A stretch of DNA of 37,294 nt from an uncultured Pelagibacteraceae bacterium (GCA_902585415.1 CACIDN010000009.1:1-37294); one strand, 5' to 3'. Counted from the stretch's first letter, positions 26,120 to 37,292 are shown. The notes: a model not told the origin generated them from the sequence alone. Numbers and translations: made by a program.

Positions 26120-27748
26120 ATGAGTCATTACGACACTAATTTAGATAAAAATAATGCAAATTATGTCCCATTAACTCCACTAAGTTTTCTAGAGAGAGCA
26201 AAGGATATTTATCCAGACTACGAAGCCTTAATCTACGAAGATAGAGCGTATACATGGGATCAAATTTATAAAAGATGTACTAAATTTGCGAGTGCATTAG
26301 AAAAGATTGGTATTAAAGAAGGAGATACCGTTTCAGTCATGGCTTTTAACACGCCTGAAATTTTTGAAACACATTATTCTGTACCTATGACTGGAGCAGT
26401 TTTAAACACTATAAATACAAGATTAGATGCGAAAACTGTTGCCTATATTCTTGATCATAGTGAGGCGAAAGTATTAATTGTTGATAGACAACTTCATTCA
26501 GTTTTAAGTAAAGCTTTAGAACTAGCAAAAAACAAACCTTTAATAATTGATATTTATGATAAATTCGCTGATCAATCATTGCTAAAACAAATTGGTGAAA
26601 AAGAGTATGAAGATTTTTTAAGCACTGGTGAAGAAAATTATGTTTGGAAGAGACCAAAAGATGAGTGGCAGGCAATATCACTTAGTTATACTTCAGGAAC
26701 AACTGGTAATCCTAAAGGCGTTGTCTATCACCACAGAGGTTCCTACTTGATGTCTACGGGAAGTGCTATTGCATGGAATATGCCGAATAGATTAAATTTT
26801 TTAACAGTTGTTCCAATGTTTCATTGCAATGGATGGGGGTACCCATGGACAATTCCAATGTTGAACGGCAGGACAATTTGTTTAAGAGCAATTGATATTA
26901 AAAAAATATTTGAATTGATTGACAAATTTAAGATTACCCATTTTGGTGGAGCGCCAATCGTTTTAAATATGATTACCGGTGCCTCTGAAAGTGAGCGTAA
27001 AAAGCTAAATCATAAAGTTTATGTTTTAACAGCTGGAGCGCCACCCCCAAGTATAATATTTAAAAAAATGGAAACCCTGGGGTTTGAGGTAATGCATGTC
27101 TATGGTCTTACCGAAACTTATGGACACATACTTCAATGTGCATGGAACGAAAGTTGGGACTCTTTTGATGAAGACAAGAAAAATGAAATTAAAGCTAGGC
27201 AAGGTGTGAGGTATCCAAATACTGAGGATGTTATGGTAATGGATCCTGAAAGTATGAAGCCTGTACCAAAAGATGCAAAAACTATTGGAGAGATCATGAT
27301 TAAAGGCAATATTGTTATGAAAGGTTATTTTAGAGACAAAGATGCGACTGATAAGGCAATGTCCCATGGATGGTTTCATTCTGGAGACTTGGCTGTCGTA
27401 AATCCTGATGGATATATAAAAATAAAAGACAGATCTAAAGATATAATTATTTCGGGGGGAGAAAATATTTCCTCAATAGAAATTGAAAATACTTTATCCA
27501 AACATCCATCTGTTTCAATTGCAGCTGTTGTGGCTAAACCGGATGAGAAGTGGGGAGAGGTCCCTTGCGCTTTTATCGAAAAAGTTAAAGATAAAGAGGT
27601 AAGTGAAAAAGAATTGATAGATTTTTGTAGAGAAACTTTAGCAGGCTTTAAAATACCAAAAAAAGTTGAATTTTGCGAGCTTCCAAAAACTTCAACTGGT
27701 AAAATTCAAAAATTTGAGCTTAGAAAAAAGGCCAAGGAAATAAATTGA
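26120..27748 (+). CDS. dmdB: 3-methylmercaptopropionate-CoA ligase (DmdB)
   Basis: DmdB activates methylmercaptopropionate, the product of DMSP demethylation, to its CoA thioester with ATP. The 542-residue protein is an ANL-superfamily acyl-CoA synthetase: SYTSGTTGNPKG (189-200) is the AMP-binding motif, HVYGLTETYG the adenine-site motif, GWFHSGDLAVVNPDGYI the hinge region, and K528 in TSTGK the catalytic lysine. It lies between dmdC (3-base gap) and an alpha/beta hydrolase whose TTG start overlaps its stop. Medium-chain fatty acid activation is the alternative, but the gene order favours DmdB, an activity shown for a P. ubique homologue. Confidence 0.87.
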   Translation: MSHYDTNLDKNNANYVPLTPLSFLERAKDIYPDYEALIYEDRAYTWDQIYKRCTKFASALEKIGIKEGDTVSVMAFNTPEIFETHYSVPMTGAVLNTINTRLDAKTVAYILDHSEAKVLIVDRQLHSVLSKALELAKNKPLIIDIYDKFADQSLLKQIGEKEYEDFLSTGEENYVWKRPKDEWQAISLSYTSGTTGNPKGVVYHHRGSYLMSTGSAIAWNMPNRLNFLTVVPMFHCNGWGYPWTIPMLNGRTICLRAIDIKKIFELIDKFKITHFGGAPIVLNMITGASESERKKLNHKVYVLTAGAPPPSIIFKKMETLGFEVMHVYGLTETYGHILQCAWNESWDSFDEDKKNEIKARQGVRYPNTEDVMVMDPESMKPVPKDAKTIGEIMIKGNIVMKGYFRDKDATDKAMSHGWFHSGDLAVVNPDGYIKIKDRSKDIIISGGENISSIEIENTLSKHPSVSIAAVVAKPDEKWGEVPCAFIEKVKDKEVSEKELIDFCRETLAGFKIPKKVEFCELPKTSTGKIQKFELRKKAKEIN

Positions 27749-28521
27749 TTTTAGAAATTGACAATAAGCAAGTCTTTGCCTCTAACGCTGGCAAAGACTT
27801 AGACAAGAATAAAGAAACTGTCTTTTTATTGCATGGCAGCGGGTTAACACATATTGTATGGTCTCTAACAGAGCAGTATTTATCAAATAAGAATTACAAT
27901 ATATTGTCTATTGATTTACCAGGGCATGGAAATTCTGATGGGCCTTGTTTAAATACAATAGAACAAATTTCAGATTGGCTAGATTTAATTCGGGATCATA
28001 TAAATGTAGACAAAATATCAATCATAGGTCATTCTCAAGGGTGTCTAGAAGCAATAGAATACGGATCAAAATATAAGGATCGTGTATCAAAACTAGTACT
28101 TCTTGCTGGCTCTTATAAAATGCCGGTAAATCAAGACCTTATAGACTTAGCAGACTCAGGTGACAAAAAAGCTGTGCACTTGATGATGAAATGGGGATAT
28201 GAAGGATCAAAAAAATTTATTGGTGGAAACCCTGTTGAAAAAATTATCAATTCGTCAAGAGAGGTTAAGGACATATTAGCTGTAGATCTTAAAGCTTGTA
28301 ACGACTATCTAAATGGCAAGGAGGCTTCAAGCAAAATAGAGTGTCCAACATTTCTAATATTTGGTTCTCTTGATAAAATGGTCCCAGCAGAAAATGGAAA
28401 AAAATTTGCTGATTTAATAAAAAACTCAAAAATTGAGATTTTAAATGAATGTGGACACATGATTATGTTTGAAAAAGCTTTTGAAATGAGAGAGAAAGTG
28501 TTTGAATTTTTGAAAAAATGA
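27745..28521 (+). CDS. Alpha/beta hydrolase embedded in the DMSP demethylation operon
   Basis: This 258-residue cytosolic serine hydrolase of unknown substrate lies between dmdB and dmdA. The fold landmarks are LLHGSG (28-33), the DLPGHG strand-turn, nucleophile elbow GHSQGC with S97, acid D210 in FGSLDKMVP, and H238 in CGHMIMF, so the triad is complete. No membrane segment or signal peptide is seen. The start is TTG at 27745, overlapping the dmdB stop as TTGA, and the stop overlaps dmdA as ATGA, so translation is probably tied to both. It is not DmdD, which is a crotonase-fold hydratase. A thioester or ester hydrolase role in the pathway is possible but unproven. Confidence 0.85.
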   Translation: MILEIDNKQVFASNAGKDLDKNKETVFLLHGSGLTHIVWSLTEQYLSNKNYNILSIDLPGHGNSDGPCLNTIEQISDWLDLIRDHINVDKISIIGHSQGCLEAIEYGSKYKDRVSKLVLLAGSYKMPVNQDLIDLADSGDKKAVHLMMKWGYEGSKKFIGGNPVEKIINSSREVKDILAVDLKACNDYLNGKEASSKIECPTFLIFGSLDKMVPAENGKKFADLIKNSKIEILNECGHMIMFEKAFEMREKVFEFLKK

Positions 28522-29627
28522 AAAACTTTCCAATTGTAAAATCAAGAAGATTAAGAAGCACTCCTTATACTGACAGGGTAGAAGCTCAAGGTGTAACTGG
28601 TTATACAGTCTATAACCATATGTTACTTCCAGTTTCATTTAAATCAATTGAGTCGGACTACGAACATCTAAAAAAATTTGTGCAAGTTTGGGATGTTGCA
28701 GCAGAAAGACAAGTACAAATCTCCGGCAAAGACTCAGCAGAATTAGTTCAATTAATGACGTGTAGAGATTTATCAAAATCACAAGTAGGAAAATGTTATT
28801 ATGCACCTTTAATTGATGATCAAGCAAATTTAGTAAATGACCCAATAATAAATAAACTTGCTGATGATAAATGGTGGCTTTCTATAGCCGACTCAGATGT
28901 GATATTCTTTGCAAAGGGTTTAGCTGCTGGTAATAAATTCGACGTAGAGATAACAGAACCAAACGTAAACATTTTAGCTGTTCAAGGACCTTTATCTGAT
29001 AACCTTATGGCAAAAATATTTGGTGAGGAAATTAGACAATTAAAGTTTTTTAATTTTAAATATTATGAATTTAAAGGGAACAAATATTTTATTGCTAGAT
29101 CTGGGTGGTCCAAACAAAGTGGTTTCGAAATATATGTTGAAGAAAATAAAGCTGGCCAAGATTTATTTGATTATCTATTTGAATATGGAAAAGAATTTAA
29201 TGTTAAAGCAGGATGTCCGAATTTAATAGAAAGAATAGAGTCAGCTTTATTATCTTATGGAAATGATTTTGATAACAGAGATAATCCGTTTGAAGCAAAT
29301 TTTGACAAGTTTGTTAATTTAGAGTCGAATGTAAATTTTTTGGGTAAAGAAAAATTAAAGAAAATTAAGCAAAACGGTATTAAAAGAAAATTAATGGGTG
29401 TTAAGATTGATCATAATAAAATTGATATGTATTGTGAAAAGACATTATATGATGATGATAACAATGTAGTTGGTCAAGTCAGGTCAGCAGCATATTCTCC
29501 TACATTTAAAAAAGTGATTGGAATTGCAATGATCAATAAACCCTATTGGGATGCAAAACATCAATTTAAAATTGATATTAATGAAAAAATATTTTTAGGA
29601 ACAGTTTGCGATTTACCTTTCATTTAG
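28518..29627 (+). CDS. dmdA: Dimethylsulfoniopropionate demethylase DmdA
   Basis: DmdA transfers a methyl group from DMSP to tetrahydrofolate, giving methylmercaptopropionate and 5-methyl-THF; this is the committed step of DMSP demethylation. The 369-residue protein is of the GcvT/aminomethyltransferase fold but has features of the DmdA branch: [20 protein letters not shown] at the start, [35 protein letters not shown] and [17 protein letters not shown]. Length matches the known DmdA proteins. Glycine cleavage T protein is the main alternative, but no gcvH or gcvP is near and dmdB/dmdC are adjacent. It overlaps the hydrolase by 4 bases. Confidence 0.93.
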   Translation: MKNFPIVKSRRLRSTPYTDRVEAQGVTGYTVYNHMLLPVSFKSIESDYEHLKKFVQVWDVAAERQVQISGKDSAELVQLMTCRDLSKSQVGKCYYAPLIDDQANLVNDPIINKLADDKWWLSIADSDVIFFAKGLAAGNKFDVEITEPNVNILAVQGPLSDNLMAKIFGEEIRQLKFFNFKYYEFKGNKYFIARSGWSKQSGFEIYVEENKAGQDLFDYLFEYGKEFNVKAGCPNLIERIESALLSYGNDFDNRDNPFEANFDKFVNLESNVNFLGKEKLKKIKQNGIKRKLMGVKIDHNKIDMYCEKTLYDDDNNVVGQVRSAAYSPTFKKVIGIAMINKPYWDAKHQFKIDINEKIFLGTVCDLPFI

Positions 29628-29642
29628 TATAACTTAATCACC

Positions 29643-30635
29643 ATGAATATAGCAATTGTAGGAGCAACAGGAAATGTTGGAAGAAAAATTATAGAAATTT
29701 TGGAAAGAAAAAACTTTTCAGTAACCAATCTATACCTTCTCGCATCTTCTAAAAGTTCAGGGTCAAAAATTATATTTAAGGATAAAGAAATTGAAGTAAG
29801 CAACCTTGAGAACTTTGATTTTTCAAAAGCTGACATCACATTTTTTTCTGCAGGTGGAAAAATTTCAGAAAAATATGTCCCCACAGCAGCAAAACATACA
29901 GTTGTTATAGACAATTCAAGCTATTTTAGAATGGACCCGGATGTCCCTTTAATTGTTCCTCAAGTCAACTCTAAAGAAATAACAAATATGAAAAAAAATA
30001 TTATAGCTAATCCTAATTGTTCAACTGCTCAACTTGTAATAGTTTTAAAAAATTTGAATGATACTTTTAAAATTAAAAGATTGGTTATATCAACCTATCA
30101 GTCTACATCAGGCGCTGGAAAAAGGCCTATGGATGAGCTTATCGACCAAACAAAAAAAATTCTTGAAAATAAAAAAATTAAAAGCGAGAATTTTACTAAA
30201 CAAATAGCATTTAATGCAATACCACACATAGATAAATTTAGTACAGATGGATATACTAAAGAAGAAATTAAAATGATACAAGAGTCTAATAAGATTTTAG
30301 GATCAAATATAGATATTACAGCAACTTGTGTAAGAATTCCTGTTTTAATATCACATGCAGAATCTGTTAATATTGAGTTTGAGAATGAGGCTTCAATTGA
30401 TAAAGTTAGAGAAATTTTAACTCAATCACCTGGGTGTAAAGTAATTGATGATAGGAATGATGGTGGATATGTTACTCCAGTGGAAGCTGAAGGAAAAAAT
30501 GAAACTTTTATTTCTAGAATTAGAAAAGATAATAGTAAAAAAAATGCTGTTAACATGTGGATAGTTTCAGACAACTTATTAAGAGGGGCGGCTTTAAATG
30601 CAGTGGAAATTGCAGAGGCGTATGTTAAAAATTAA
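29643..30635 (+). CDS. asd: Aspartate-semialdehyde dehydrogenase
   Basis: Asd reduces aspartyl phosphate to aspartate semialdehyde with NADPH, feeding lysine/diaminopimelate, threonine and methionine synthesis. The 330-residue protein has the Rossmann start IVGATGNVGRKI (5-16), catalytic C126 in NPNCSTAQL, the YQSTSGAGKRPMDEL loop, and CVRIPVLISHAES with the conserved His. It follows dmdA by 15 bases and precedes sdhC by 2, so it may be read with the succinate dehydrogenase genes. Function is clear; the operon boundary is not. Confidence 0.96.
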   Translation: MNIAIVGATGNVGRKIIEILERKNFSVTNLYLLASSKSSGSKIIFKDKEIEVSNLENFDFSKADITFFSAGGKISEKYVPTAAKHTVVIDNSSYFRMDPDVPLIVPQVNSKEITNMKKNIIANPNCSTAQLVIVLKNLNDTFKIKRLVISTYQSTSGAGKRPMDELIDQTKKILENKKIKSENFTKQIAFNAIPHIDKFSTDGYTKEEIKMIQESNKILGSNIDITATCVRIPVLISHAESVNIEFENEASIDKVREILTQSPGCKVIDDRNDGGYVTPVEAEGKNETFISRIRKDNSKKNAVNMWIVSDNLLRGAALNAVEIAEAYVKN

Positions 30636-30637
30636 TT

Positions 30638-31021
30638 ATGAAAGACAACAATCCTATATCTCCACACATACAAATTTATAATTGGCATATTTCATCACTT
30701 GTATCAATCTCTCACAGAATTACAGGAGTTTTAAATTATTTATTATTAATACTTGTTTGTTTTTGGGTGATTAGTCTAATATTTGGTCCAGAAAATTATC
30801 AATACTTTAAAATATTTTCAAAGTCGATTATAGGTAAGTTTTTTATTATCGGATTTATTTGGTCATATATATTTCAGATTTTAAGTGAAATCAGACATTG
30901 GTTCTGGGATATGGGTTATGGTTTTGAATTAAAAACAACAAAGATAACAGGTGTATTAGTAATATTAGGATCATTTACTTTGACAATAGTATTATATCTA
31001 TTCAATGGAGTTTTGATTTAA
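30638..31021 (+). CDS. sdhC: Succinate dehydrogenase cytochrome b556 subunit
   Basis: SdhC is one of two membrane anchors of complex II and helps bind heme b and ubiquinone. The 127-residue protein has a conserved start SPHIQIYNWHISSLVSISHRITG, whose Ser and Arg (S24, R27) are at the quinone site, three helices (about 31-50, 63-83, 103-125), and H87 in EIRHWFWDMG as the heme ligand. Its stop overlaps sdhD as TAATG. Confidence 0.95.
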   Translation: MKDNNPISPHIQIYNWHISSLVSISHRITGVLNYLLLILVCFWVISLIFGPENYQYFKIFSKSIIGKFFIIGFIWSYIFQILSEIRHWFWDMGYGFELKTTKITGVLVILGSFTLTIVLYLFNGVLI

Positions 31022-31344
31022 TGTTACAAGCTACAAAAAAGTGGATATTTCAAAAGATTAGTTCTGTGATTATGGTACCTTTTATGATTTGGTTTTTGAT
31101 AAATATTATGTCAATATTCAGTGGAAGTTACGATGAAGTTATCAATTTCTTTACCTCTCAGCCTTCTAAAATATTGTTTTCTATTTTTATAGTAAGTATG
31201 TTTTTTTACTCAGCACTAAGTATAAGTGAGATATTTGAAGACTATATTAAACACGAAAATGCGAAAAAATACGCAAATTTGGGTGTTTTTTTGTCATCTT
31301 TAATTATCCCGATAATTACAATAATTACTATTATAAATTTATAA
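31021..31344 (+). CDS. sdhD: Succinate dehydrogenase hydrophobic anchor subunit
   Basis: SdhD is the second membrane anchor of complex II. The 107-residue protein has three hydrophobic segments (about 13-31, 48-68, 83-105). WIFQKISSVIMVPF at the start is the usual family motif, and the stretch EIFEDYIKHENAKK holds the conserved Asp-Tyr pair near the quinone site. It is identified by its size, topology and position between sdhC and sdhA; anchor subunits diverge strongly. Confidence 0.93.
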   Translation: MLQATKKWIFQKISSVIMVPFMIWFLINIMSIFSGSYDEVINFFTSQPSKILFSIFIVSMFFYSALSISEIFEDYIKHENAKKYANLGVFLSSLIIPIITIITIINL

Positions 31345-31347
31345 ATT

Positions 31348-33123
31348 ATGAAATCTTACAAAATAATTGATCATGAATACGATGTAGTTGTATTAGGTGC
31401 TGGAGGCTCTGGCCTAAGAGCAGCTGTTGGATTAAGTGAAGCAGGACTAAAGACAGCTTGTATCTCAAAAGTTTTTCCAACTAGAAGCCACACTTCTGCA
31501 GCTCAAGGAGGGATATCTGCAGCTCTGGGTAATATGGGTGAAGATGATTGGCGTTGGCACATGTATGATACAGTTAAAGGAGCAGACTGGTTAGGTGATC
31601 AAGACTGTATTGAGTATCTTTGTAAAGAAGCTCCAAGAGCTGTTTTGGAATTAGAAAAATATGGTGTTCCTTTTAGTAGAACAGATGATGGTAAAATTTA
31701 TCAAAGACCCTTTGGTGGAATGACAAAGAATTATGGCAATGAACCAGTTCAAAGAACGTGTGCAGCAGCAGATAGAACTGGTCATGCAATTCTACACACT
31801 TTATATGGTCAAGCTTTAAAACATAACACTGAGTTTTTTATTGAATATTTTGCTTTAGATCTTTTAATGAAAGATGGTGCATGCAAAGGTTTAATTGCAT
31901 GGAATTTAAATGATGGCACAATTCATAGATTTAGATCTCATATTACAATAATAGCAACAGGTGGCTACGGAAAAGTTTATTATTCAGCAACTTCCGCACA
32001 TACTTGTACTGGCGATGGAAATGCTATGGTTTTAAGAGCAGGGTTACCTTTACAAGATATGGAGTTTGTACAATTTCATCCAACAGGTATTTATGGTCAC
32101 GGAACTTTAATATCAGAGGGAGTTAGAGGTGAAGGAGGTTATCTATTAAACTCTAAAGGTGAAAGATTTATGGAGAGGTATGCTCCGAAAGCAAAAGATT
32201 TAGCTTCAAGGGATGTTGTTAGTAGATCTATTGCTGTTGAAATAAACGAAGGAAGAGGAGTTGGTAAGGATAAAGATCACGTTCATTTACATTTAGATCA
32301 CCTAGACAAAGAAGTAATAGAAGAAAGATTACCTGGAATATCAGAGTCTTCAAGATTATTTGCAAACGTTGATGTTACTAAAGAACCAATACCAGTAGTA
32401 CCAACTGTTCATTATAATATGGGAGGTATACCTACCAATTATAAAGCGGAAGTTCTTACGCTTAATGGTTCTGAAAAAACAGTGCCAGGATTGATGGCTA
32501 TCGGTGAGGCCGCATGTGTATCTGTTCATGGAGCAAATAGATTGGGATCCAATTCATTAATTGATTTAGTTGTTTTTGGTAGAGCAGCTGCAAAAAGAGC
32601 ATCTGAATTAGTAAAACCTGGTCAGCCACATGAAGATATTTCAGAGTCAGAGACTGATAAATGTTTAGCAAGATTTGATAAACTTAGAAATTCTAGTGGT
32701 TCTAATAATACAGCAGATTTAAGACTTTCGATGCAAAAAACAATGCAGTCGAAATGTGCAGTTTTTAGAACTGAAAAAACATTAAAAGAAGGTGTTGACC
32801 AAATAAGAAAACCCTTTGAAGGCATGGATGATCTATCAGTTAAAGATAAATCTTTAATTTTTAATACAGATTTGGTTGAAACATTAGAATTTGACAATTT
32901 AATTAGGCAGGCTATCACAACAATGGACTCTGCTTACCACAGAAAAGAGAGTAGAGGAGCTCATGCTAGAGAGGATTATCCAAAAAGAAATGATGAGAAA
33001 TATATGCAACACACATTATCATGGTGTGAGGGCAAAAAGACTAAAATAGATTATAGACCAGTCCACAGGTCAACTCTAACTAACGATGTACAGTATTTTC
33101 CACCACAGGAAAGAATTTACTGA
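31348..33123 (+). CDS. sdhA: Succinate dehydrogenase flavoprotein subunit
   Basis: SdhA oxidises succinate to fumarate with covalently bound FAD. The 591-residue protein has [13 protein letters not shown] (14-26), [18 protein letters not shown] with H48 as the FAD attachment site, [47 protein letters not shown] with active-site residues, and the C-terminal [14 protein letters not shown]. Length and order are typical of alphaproteobacteria. It is joined to sdhB as TGATG. Confidence 0.98.
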   Translation: MKSYKIIDHEYDVVVLGAGGSGLRAAVGLSEAGLKTACISKVFPTRSHTSAAQGGISAALGNMGEDDWRWHMYDTVKGADWLGDQDCIEYLCKEAPRAVLELEKYGVPFSRTDDGKIYQRPFGGMTKNYGNEPVQRTCAAADRTGHAILHTLYGQALKHNTEFFIEYFALDLLMKDGACKGLIAWNLNDGTIHRFRSHITIIATGGYGKVYYSATSAHTCTGDGNAMVLRAGLPLQDMEFVQFHPTGIYGHGTLISEGVRGEGGYLLNSKGERFMERYAPKAKDLASRDVVSRSIAVEINEGRGVGKDKDHVHLHLDHLDKEVIEERLPGISESSRLFANVDVTKEPIPVVPTVHYNMGGIPTNYKAEVLTLNGSEKTVPGLMAIGEAACVSVHGANRLGSNSLIDLVVFGRAAAKRASELVKPGQPHEDISESETDKCLARFDKLRNSSGSNNTADLRLSMQKTMQSKCAVFRTEKTLKEGVDQIRKPFEGMDDLSVKDKSLIFNTDLVETLEFDNLIRQAITTMDSAYHRKESRGAHAREDYPKRNDEKYMQHTLSWCEGKKTKIDYRPVHRSTLTNDVQYFPPQERIY

Positions 33124-33896
33124 TGGTTCAAATAAATTTACCCAAGAATTCAAAGCTTCAAAAAGGTAAATATTATAAGGATAAAACTGGCTCTAATAAT
33201 TTAAGAAAAGTTAACGTTTATAGATGGGATCCATCTACTGGCGAGAATCCTAGAATTGATACGTATGAAGTTGATATGGATAATTGTCCATCCAAAGTTT
33301 TGGATGTTCTAAATAAAATTAAAAATGAAATTGATCCTTCTATTGCTTATAGAAGATCTTGTGCACATGGAGTTTGCGGTTCTTGCGCAATGAATATGGA
33401 TGGAAAAAATGGTTTGGCTTGCACTAAACCTCACTCAGAGATTAAGGGAGATATTAATATTTATCCTCTTCCTCATTTAAAAGTATTAAAAGATCTTATT
33501 GGAGATTTAAGTACACTTTATAAACAATACGAATCAGTTGAACCATGGCTAAAAAACTCAAACGATTCCAGCAAAACCGAGAACTTACAATCTAAAGAAG
33601 ATAGAGCTAAACTTGATGGACTTTACGAATGTATTATGTGTGCATGTTGTTCCACGTCATGCCCTAGTTATTGGTGGAACGGAGACAAATATCTTGGCCC
33701 AGCTGTTTTACTTCAAGCCTATAGATGGATAATAGACTCAAGAGATGAAGATAGAAAAGCAAGATTAAAAAAAGTAGCTGATGAATTAAAACTATATAGG
33801 TGTCATACAATCATGAACTGTACAAATGCTTGTCCAAAGGGTCTTAATCCTGCAAAAGCTATAGCATCTATCAAAAAAATGCTTGCAACAAGCTAA
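33123..33896 (+). CDS. sdhB: Succinate dehydrogenase iron-sulfur subunit
   Basis: SdhB carries electrons from FAD to ubiquinone. The 257-residue protein has the 2Fe-2S ligand set in [18 protein letters not shown] with a further Cys in LACTKP, the 4Fe-4S motif [16 protein letters not shown], and the last cluster ligands in [17 protein letters not shown]. All expected cysteines are present. It ends the sdhCDAB set; mmsA begins about 24 bases later. Confidence 0.98.
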   Translation: MVQINLPKNSKLQKGKYYKDKTGSNNLRKVNVYRWDPSTGENPRIDTYEVDMDNCPSKVLDVLNKIKNEIDPSIAYRRSCAHGVCGSCAMNMDGKNGLACTKPHSEIKGDINIYPLPHLKVLKDLIGDLSTLYKQYESVEPWLKNSNDSSKTENLQSKEDRAKLDGLYECIMCACCSTSCPSYWWNGDKYLGPAVLLQAYRWIIDSRDEDRKARLKKVADELKLYRCHTIMNCTNACPKGLNPAKAIASIKKMLATS

Positions 33897-33920
33897 TTAG
33901 TTAATTAAATAATTTTGCCG

Positions 33921-35414
33921 ATGAATTTAATACAACATTACGTAAATGGTAAAATTTTTCCTGGTTCATCCAAAAGAAGTGGAAAAGTTTTTAATCCCGC
34001 AACAGGATCACAAGAAAGCGAAGTCTCACTTGGAACAAAAAATGACCTAGACCAAGCTGTTGATATAGCATCAAAAGCTTTTGAAACATGGTCTATAAAA
34101 CCACCCATACAAAGAGCAAGAGTCATGTTTAAATTTAAAGAATTGATAGAAAAAAATTCAGATGAGTTAACAAAATTAATTGTTTCTGAACATGGCAAGG
34201 TTTATGATGATGCGAAAGGTTCACTTACAAGAGGTTTGGAGATAGTTGAATTTACATGTGGTATACCACAAATGTTAAAAGGAGAATTCACAGAAAATGT
34301 AGGTACTGAAATTGACAGCTGGTCAATTAGACAACCACTTGGTGTTTGTGCTGGCATAACCCCATTTAATTTTCCAGCTATGGTGCCAATGTGGATGTTC
34401 CCAATGGCTATTGCATGTGGAAATACATTTATTTTAAAACCCTCAGAGAAAGATCCCTCATGTTCAATAAAGTTAGCAGAGTTATTTTCAGAGGCTGGTT
34501 TACCTGATGGAGTTCTTAATGTTGTCAATGGAGATAAAGAGGTAGTTGATGCAATTTTAACAAATAAAAAAATTCAAGCAGTAAGTTTTGTTGGATCGAC
34601 TCCAATAGCAAAATATATTTACGAAAATGCCGCAAAAAATGAAAAAAGGGTACAAGCTTTAGGAGGTGCAAAAAATCATTGTGTTGTTATGCCTGACTGT
34701 GATTTAGATCAAGCTGTTAATGGATTAATGGGAGCAGCATACGGATCCGCAGGAGAAAGATGCATGGCCCAATCAGTAGCAGTAGCTGTTGGAAAAATTG
34801 GTGATGAATTAGTAGGAAAACTATCAAAAAAAGTTGAGTCTTTAAAAGTTGGTCCTGGAATGGATAAAAGTTCAGAGATGGGTCCTTTAGTTACAAAAGA
34901 ACATCTTGAAAAAGTGAAAGGATATGTAGATTTAGGTGTGAAAGAGGGCGCTAAGTTAGTTGTAGATGGTAGAAATATAAAGTTACAAGGTTATGAAAAA
35001 GGATTTTTTATTGGGGGATGTTTATTTGATCATGTGAGTAAAGATATGAGAATTTACAAAGAAGAGATCTTCGGTCCAGTTTTATCAGTTGTAAGAGCTA
35101 AAGATTATATCGAGGCAATTAATTTAATTAACGAACATGAGTTTGGTAATGGAACAAGTATTTACACACGTGATGGTGATGTTGGAAGAACTTTTGCAAG
35201 CAAAATTAAAGTTGGCATGGTTGGTATAAATATACCTATACCTGTACCAGTTGCATTCCACAGTTTTGGTGGATGGAAAAGATCACTTTTTGGAGATCAA
35301 CACATGCATGGACCTGAGGGTGTAAGATTTTATACTAAATTAAAAACAATTACATCTAGGTGGCCTTCAGGCGTTAGATCAAACCCAGAGTTTATAATGC
35401 CAACAATGAAATAG
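33921..35414 (+). CDS. mmsA: Methylmalonate-semialdehyde dehydrogenase (acylating)
   Basis: MmsA oxidises methylmalonate semialdehyde to propionyl-CoA, or malonate semialdehyde to acetyl-CoA, with NAD and CoA. The CoA-acylating group is recognised by GGAKNHCVVMPD and GSAGERCMAQS, whose Cys (residue 281 from my start) is the nucleophile, plus ITPFNFPAMVPMWMFP. The ATG at 33921 is preferred to an in-frame TTG at 33915. Length (497) is normal. Its place between sdhB and mdh suggests expression with TCA cycle genes; valine, beta-alanine or acrylate-derived C3 compounds are possible sources of substrate. Confidence 0.92.
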   Translation: MNLIQHYVNGKIFPGSSKRSGKVFNPATGSQESEVSLGTKNDLDQAVDIASKAFETWSIKPPIQRARVMFKFKELIEKNSDELTKLIVSEHGKVYDDAKGSLTRGLEIVEFTCGIPQMLKGEFTENVGTEIDSWSIRQPLGVCAGITPFNFPAMVPMWMFPMAIACGNTFILKPSEKDPSCSIKLAELFSEAGLPDGVLNVVNGDKEVVDAILTNKKIQAVSFVGSTPIAKYIYENAAKNEKRVQALGGAKNHCVVMPDCDLDQAVNGLMGAAYGSAGERCMAQSVAVAVGKIGDELVGKLSKKVESLKVGPGMDKSSEMGPLVTKEHLEKVKGYVDLGVKEGAKLVVDGRNIKLQGYEKGFFIGGCLFDHVSKDMRIYKEEIFGPVLSVVRAKDYIEAINLINEHEFGNGTSIYTRDGDVGRTFASKIKVGMVGINIPIPVPVAFHSFGGWKRSLFGDQHMHGPEGVRFYTKLKTITSRWPSGVRSNPEFIMPTMK

Positions 35415-36382
<968 letters not shown>

Positions 36383-36383
<1 letters not shown>

Positions 36384-36727
36384 TGAATATTCACGAACAT
36401 CAAGCAAAACAAATTTTAAAAAAATATGGTGCTAGTGTTCCAAAAGGTGATTTTGCTTTCACAGTAAACGAGTTAATTGAAAAAGCAAAAAAGATTAAGA
36501 CTGAAAAATATGTTTTAAAAGCACAGATACACGCTGGAGGTAGAGGTAAAGCTGGAGGAGTCAAAATATTGAATAATATTGAGGAATTAATTGATTCTGC
36601 AAAAGAGATGTTGGGTAAAACTCTTATTACTCACCAGACTGGTCTACCCAAATGTTCTTGGCCTCCTTTTTTTGGAGTTACACCACCTACAAGATTAGTT
36701 CCATACTTAATAGCTTGTTCAGAGTGA
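36383..36727 (+). CDS. sucC: Succinyl-CoA synthetase beta subunit, 5' part only (broken at a chimeric join)
   Basis: Residues 1-87, ending in LITHQTG, are a clean SucC N-terminus ([19 protein letters not shown]-grasp start, [11 protein letters not shown]). The native protein should be about 388 residues. After base 36643 the frame reads antisense sucD sequence, adding 27 meaningless residues to a stop at 36725-36727. Only 36383-36643 should be called sucC. The start is coupled to mdh as TAATG, so the gene itself is in its normal place. Confidence 0.93.
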
Positions 36728-36795
36728 AATGTGCCATGGGATCCTGTAAATCCTTGGCAAATTACTTTAGTTTCTTTATTTACTAAAATAGACAT
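36631..36795 (-). CDS. sucD: Succinyl-CoA synthetase alpha subunit, 5' part only (inverted, truncated)
   Basis: On the minus strand the ATG at 36795-36793 opens a SucD N-terminus: [21 protein letters not shown], then [20 protein letters not shown] and EHLGRPV. This is the CoA-binding Rossmann start of the alpha subunit. After about residue 53 it runs into inverted sucC sequence and hits a stop at 36633-36631. Its start shares an A with the sucC stop (TAATG), so the native sucC-sucD junction is preserved within the inverted piece. Confidence 0.9.
   Translation of the reverse strand: MSILVNKETKVICQGFTGSHGTFHSEQAIKYGTNLVGGVTPKKGGQEHLGRPVW
36636..36643. other. Inverted chimeric join with apparent microhomology
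   Basis: The eight bases AGACTGGT fit both the plus-strand sucC reading (THQTG) and, in reverse complement, the continuation of minus-strand sucD (a GRPVF-like sequence). Left of here the sequence is mdh-sucC in native order; right of here it is the opposite strand from about 1 kb further downstream. Confidence 0.85.
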
Positions 36796-37292
36796 TATTT
36801 TATTGCTTTTACAATTTTGCTAGCCGCATCTGACAAATCTGATGCAGAAATTATTTTTAACCCTGAGTTATCTAAAATTAGTTTACCTTCTTTATAGTTT
36901 GTTCCAGCTAATCTAACTACAAGTGGTACATTGATATTAATTTCTTTTGCTGCTTCAACAACTCCTTGAGCAAGAATATCGCATCTCATAATGCCTCCAA
37001 AAATATTTATTAATATTCCTTTAACATTTGGATCTGAAAGTATAATTTTAAAAGCTGCAGAAACTTTTTCTTTTGAGGCTCCACCACCCACATCTAAAAA
37101 ATTTGCTGGCTCTTGCCCAAACAATTTAATTATATCCATGGTTGCCATTGCTAATCCCGCTCCATTTACCATACAGCCAATTGATCCATCTAATTTTATA
37201 TAGGCTAAATCATGTTTGCTTGCTTCAATTTCTGATGGATCTTCCTCATTTAAATCTCTTAGGCTTTGAATCTCTGGTTGCCTAAAAATTGA
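36795..37292 (-). CDS. sucC: Succinyl-CoA synthetase beta subunit, 3' part (inverted, cut by window end)
   Basis: This minus-strand open frame enters from the window edge with no start codon of its own and gives about 165 residues, roughly position 224 to the end of SucC. Landmarks are [38 protein letters not shown] (split here by family blocks), [13 protein letters not shown], and the CoA-ligase loop [10 protein letters not shown]. It complements, and does not overlap, the plus-strand N-terminal 87 residues at 36383-36643. It is most simply the other end of the same gene, turned round by a chimeric join. Confidence 0.93.
   Translation of the reverse strand, partial: SIFRQPEIQSLRDLNEEDPSEIEASKHDLAYIKLDGSIGCMVNGAGLAMATMDIIKLFGQEPANFLDVGGGASKEKVSAAFKIILSDPNVKGILINIFGGIMRCDILAQGVVEAAKEININVPLVVRLAGTNYKEGKLILDNSGLKIISASDLSDAASKIVKAIK

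Noticed and set aside
27026..27379. 117-residue minus-strand open frame
   Set aside because: Antisense of dmdB; its His/Phe-rich product mirrors the dmdB sense codons.
24350..29627. Glycine cleavage system or generic beta-oxidation cluster instead of DMSP genes
   Set aside because: The GcvT-fold protein has DmdA-type segments, no gcvH or gcvP is near, and the long acyl-CoA dehydrogenase, CoA ligase and GcvT-fold protein occur together as in known dmd loci.
36644..36727. A novel C-terminal domain on SucC (the last 27 residues of the plus-strand frame)
   Set aside because: These residues are the antisense reading of the inverted sucD start.
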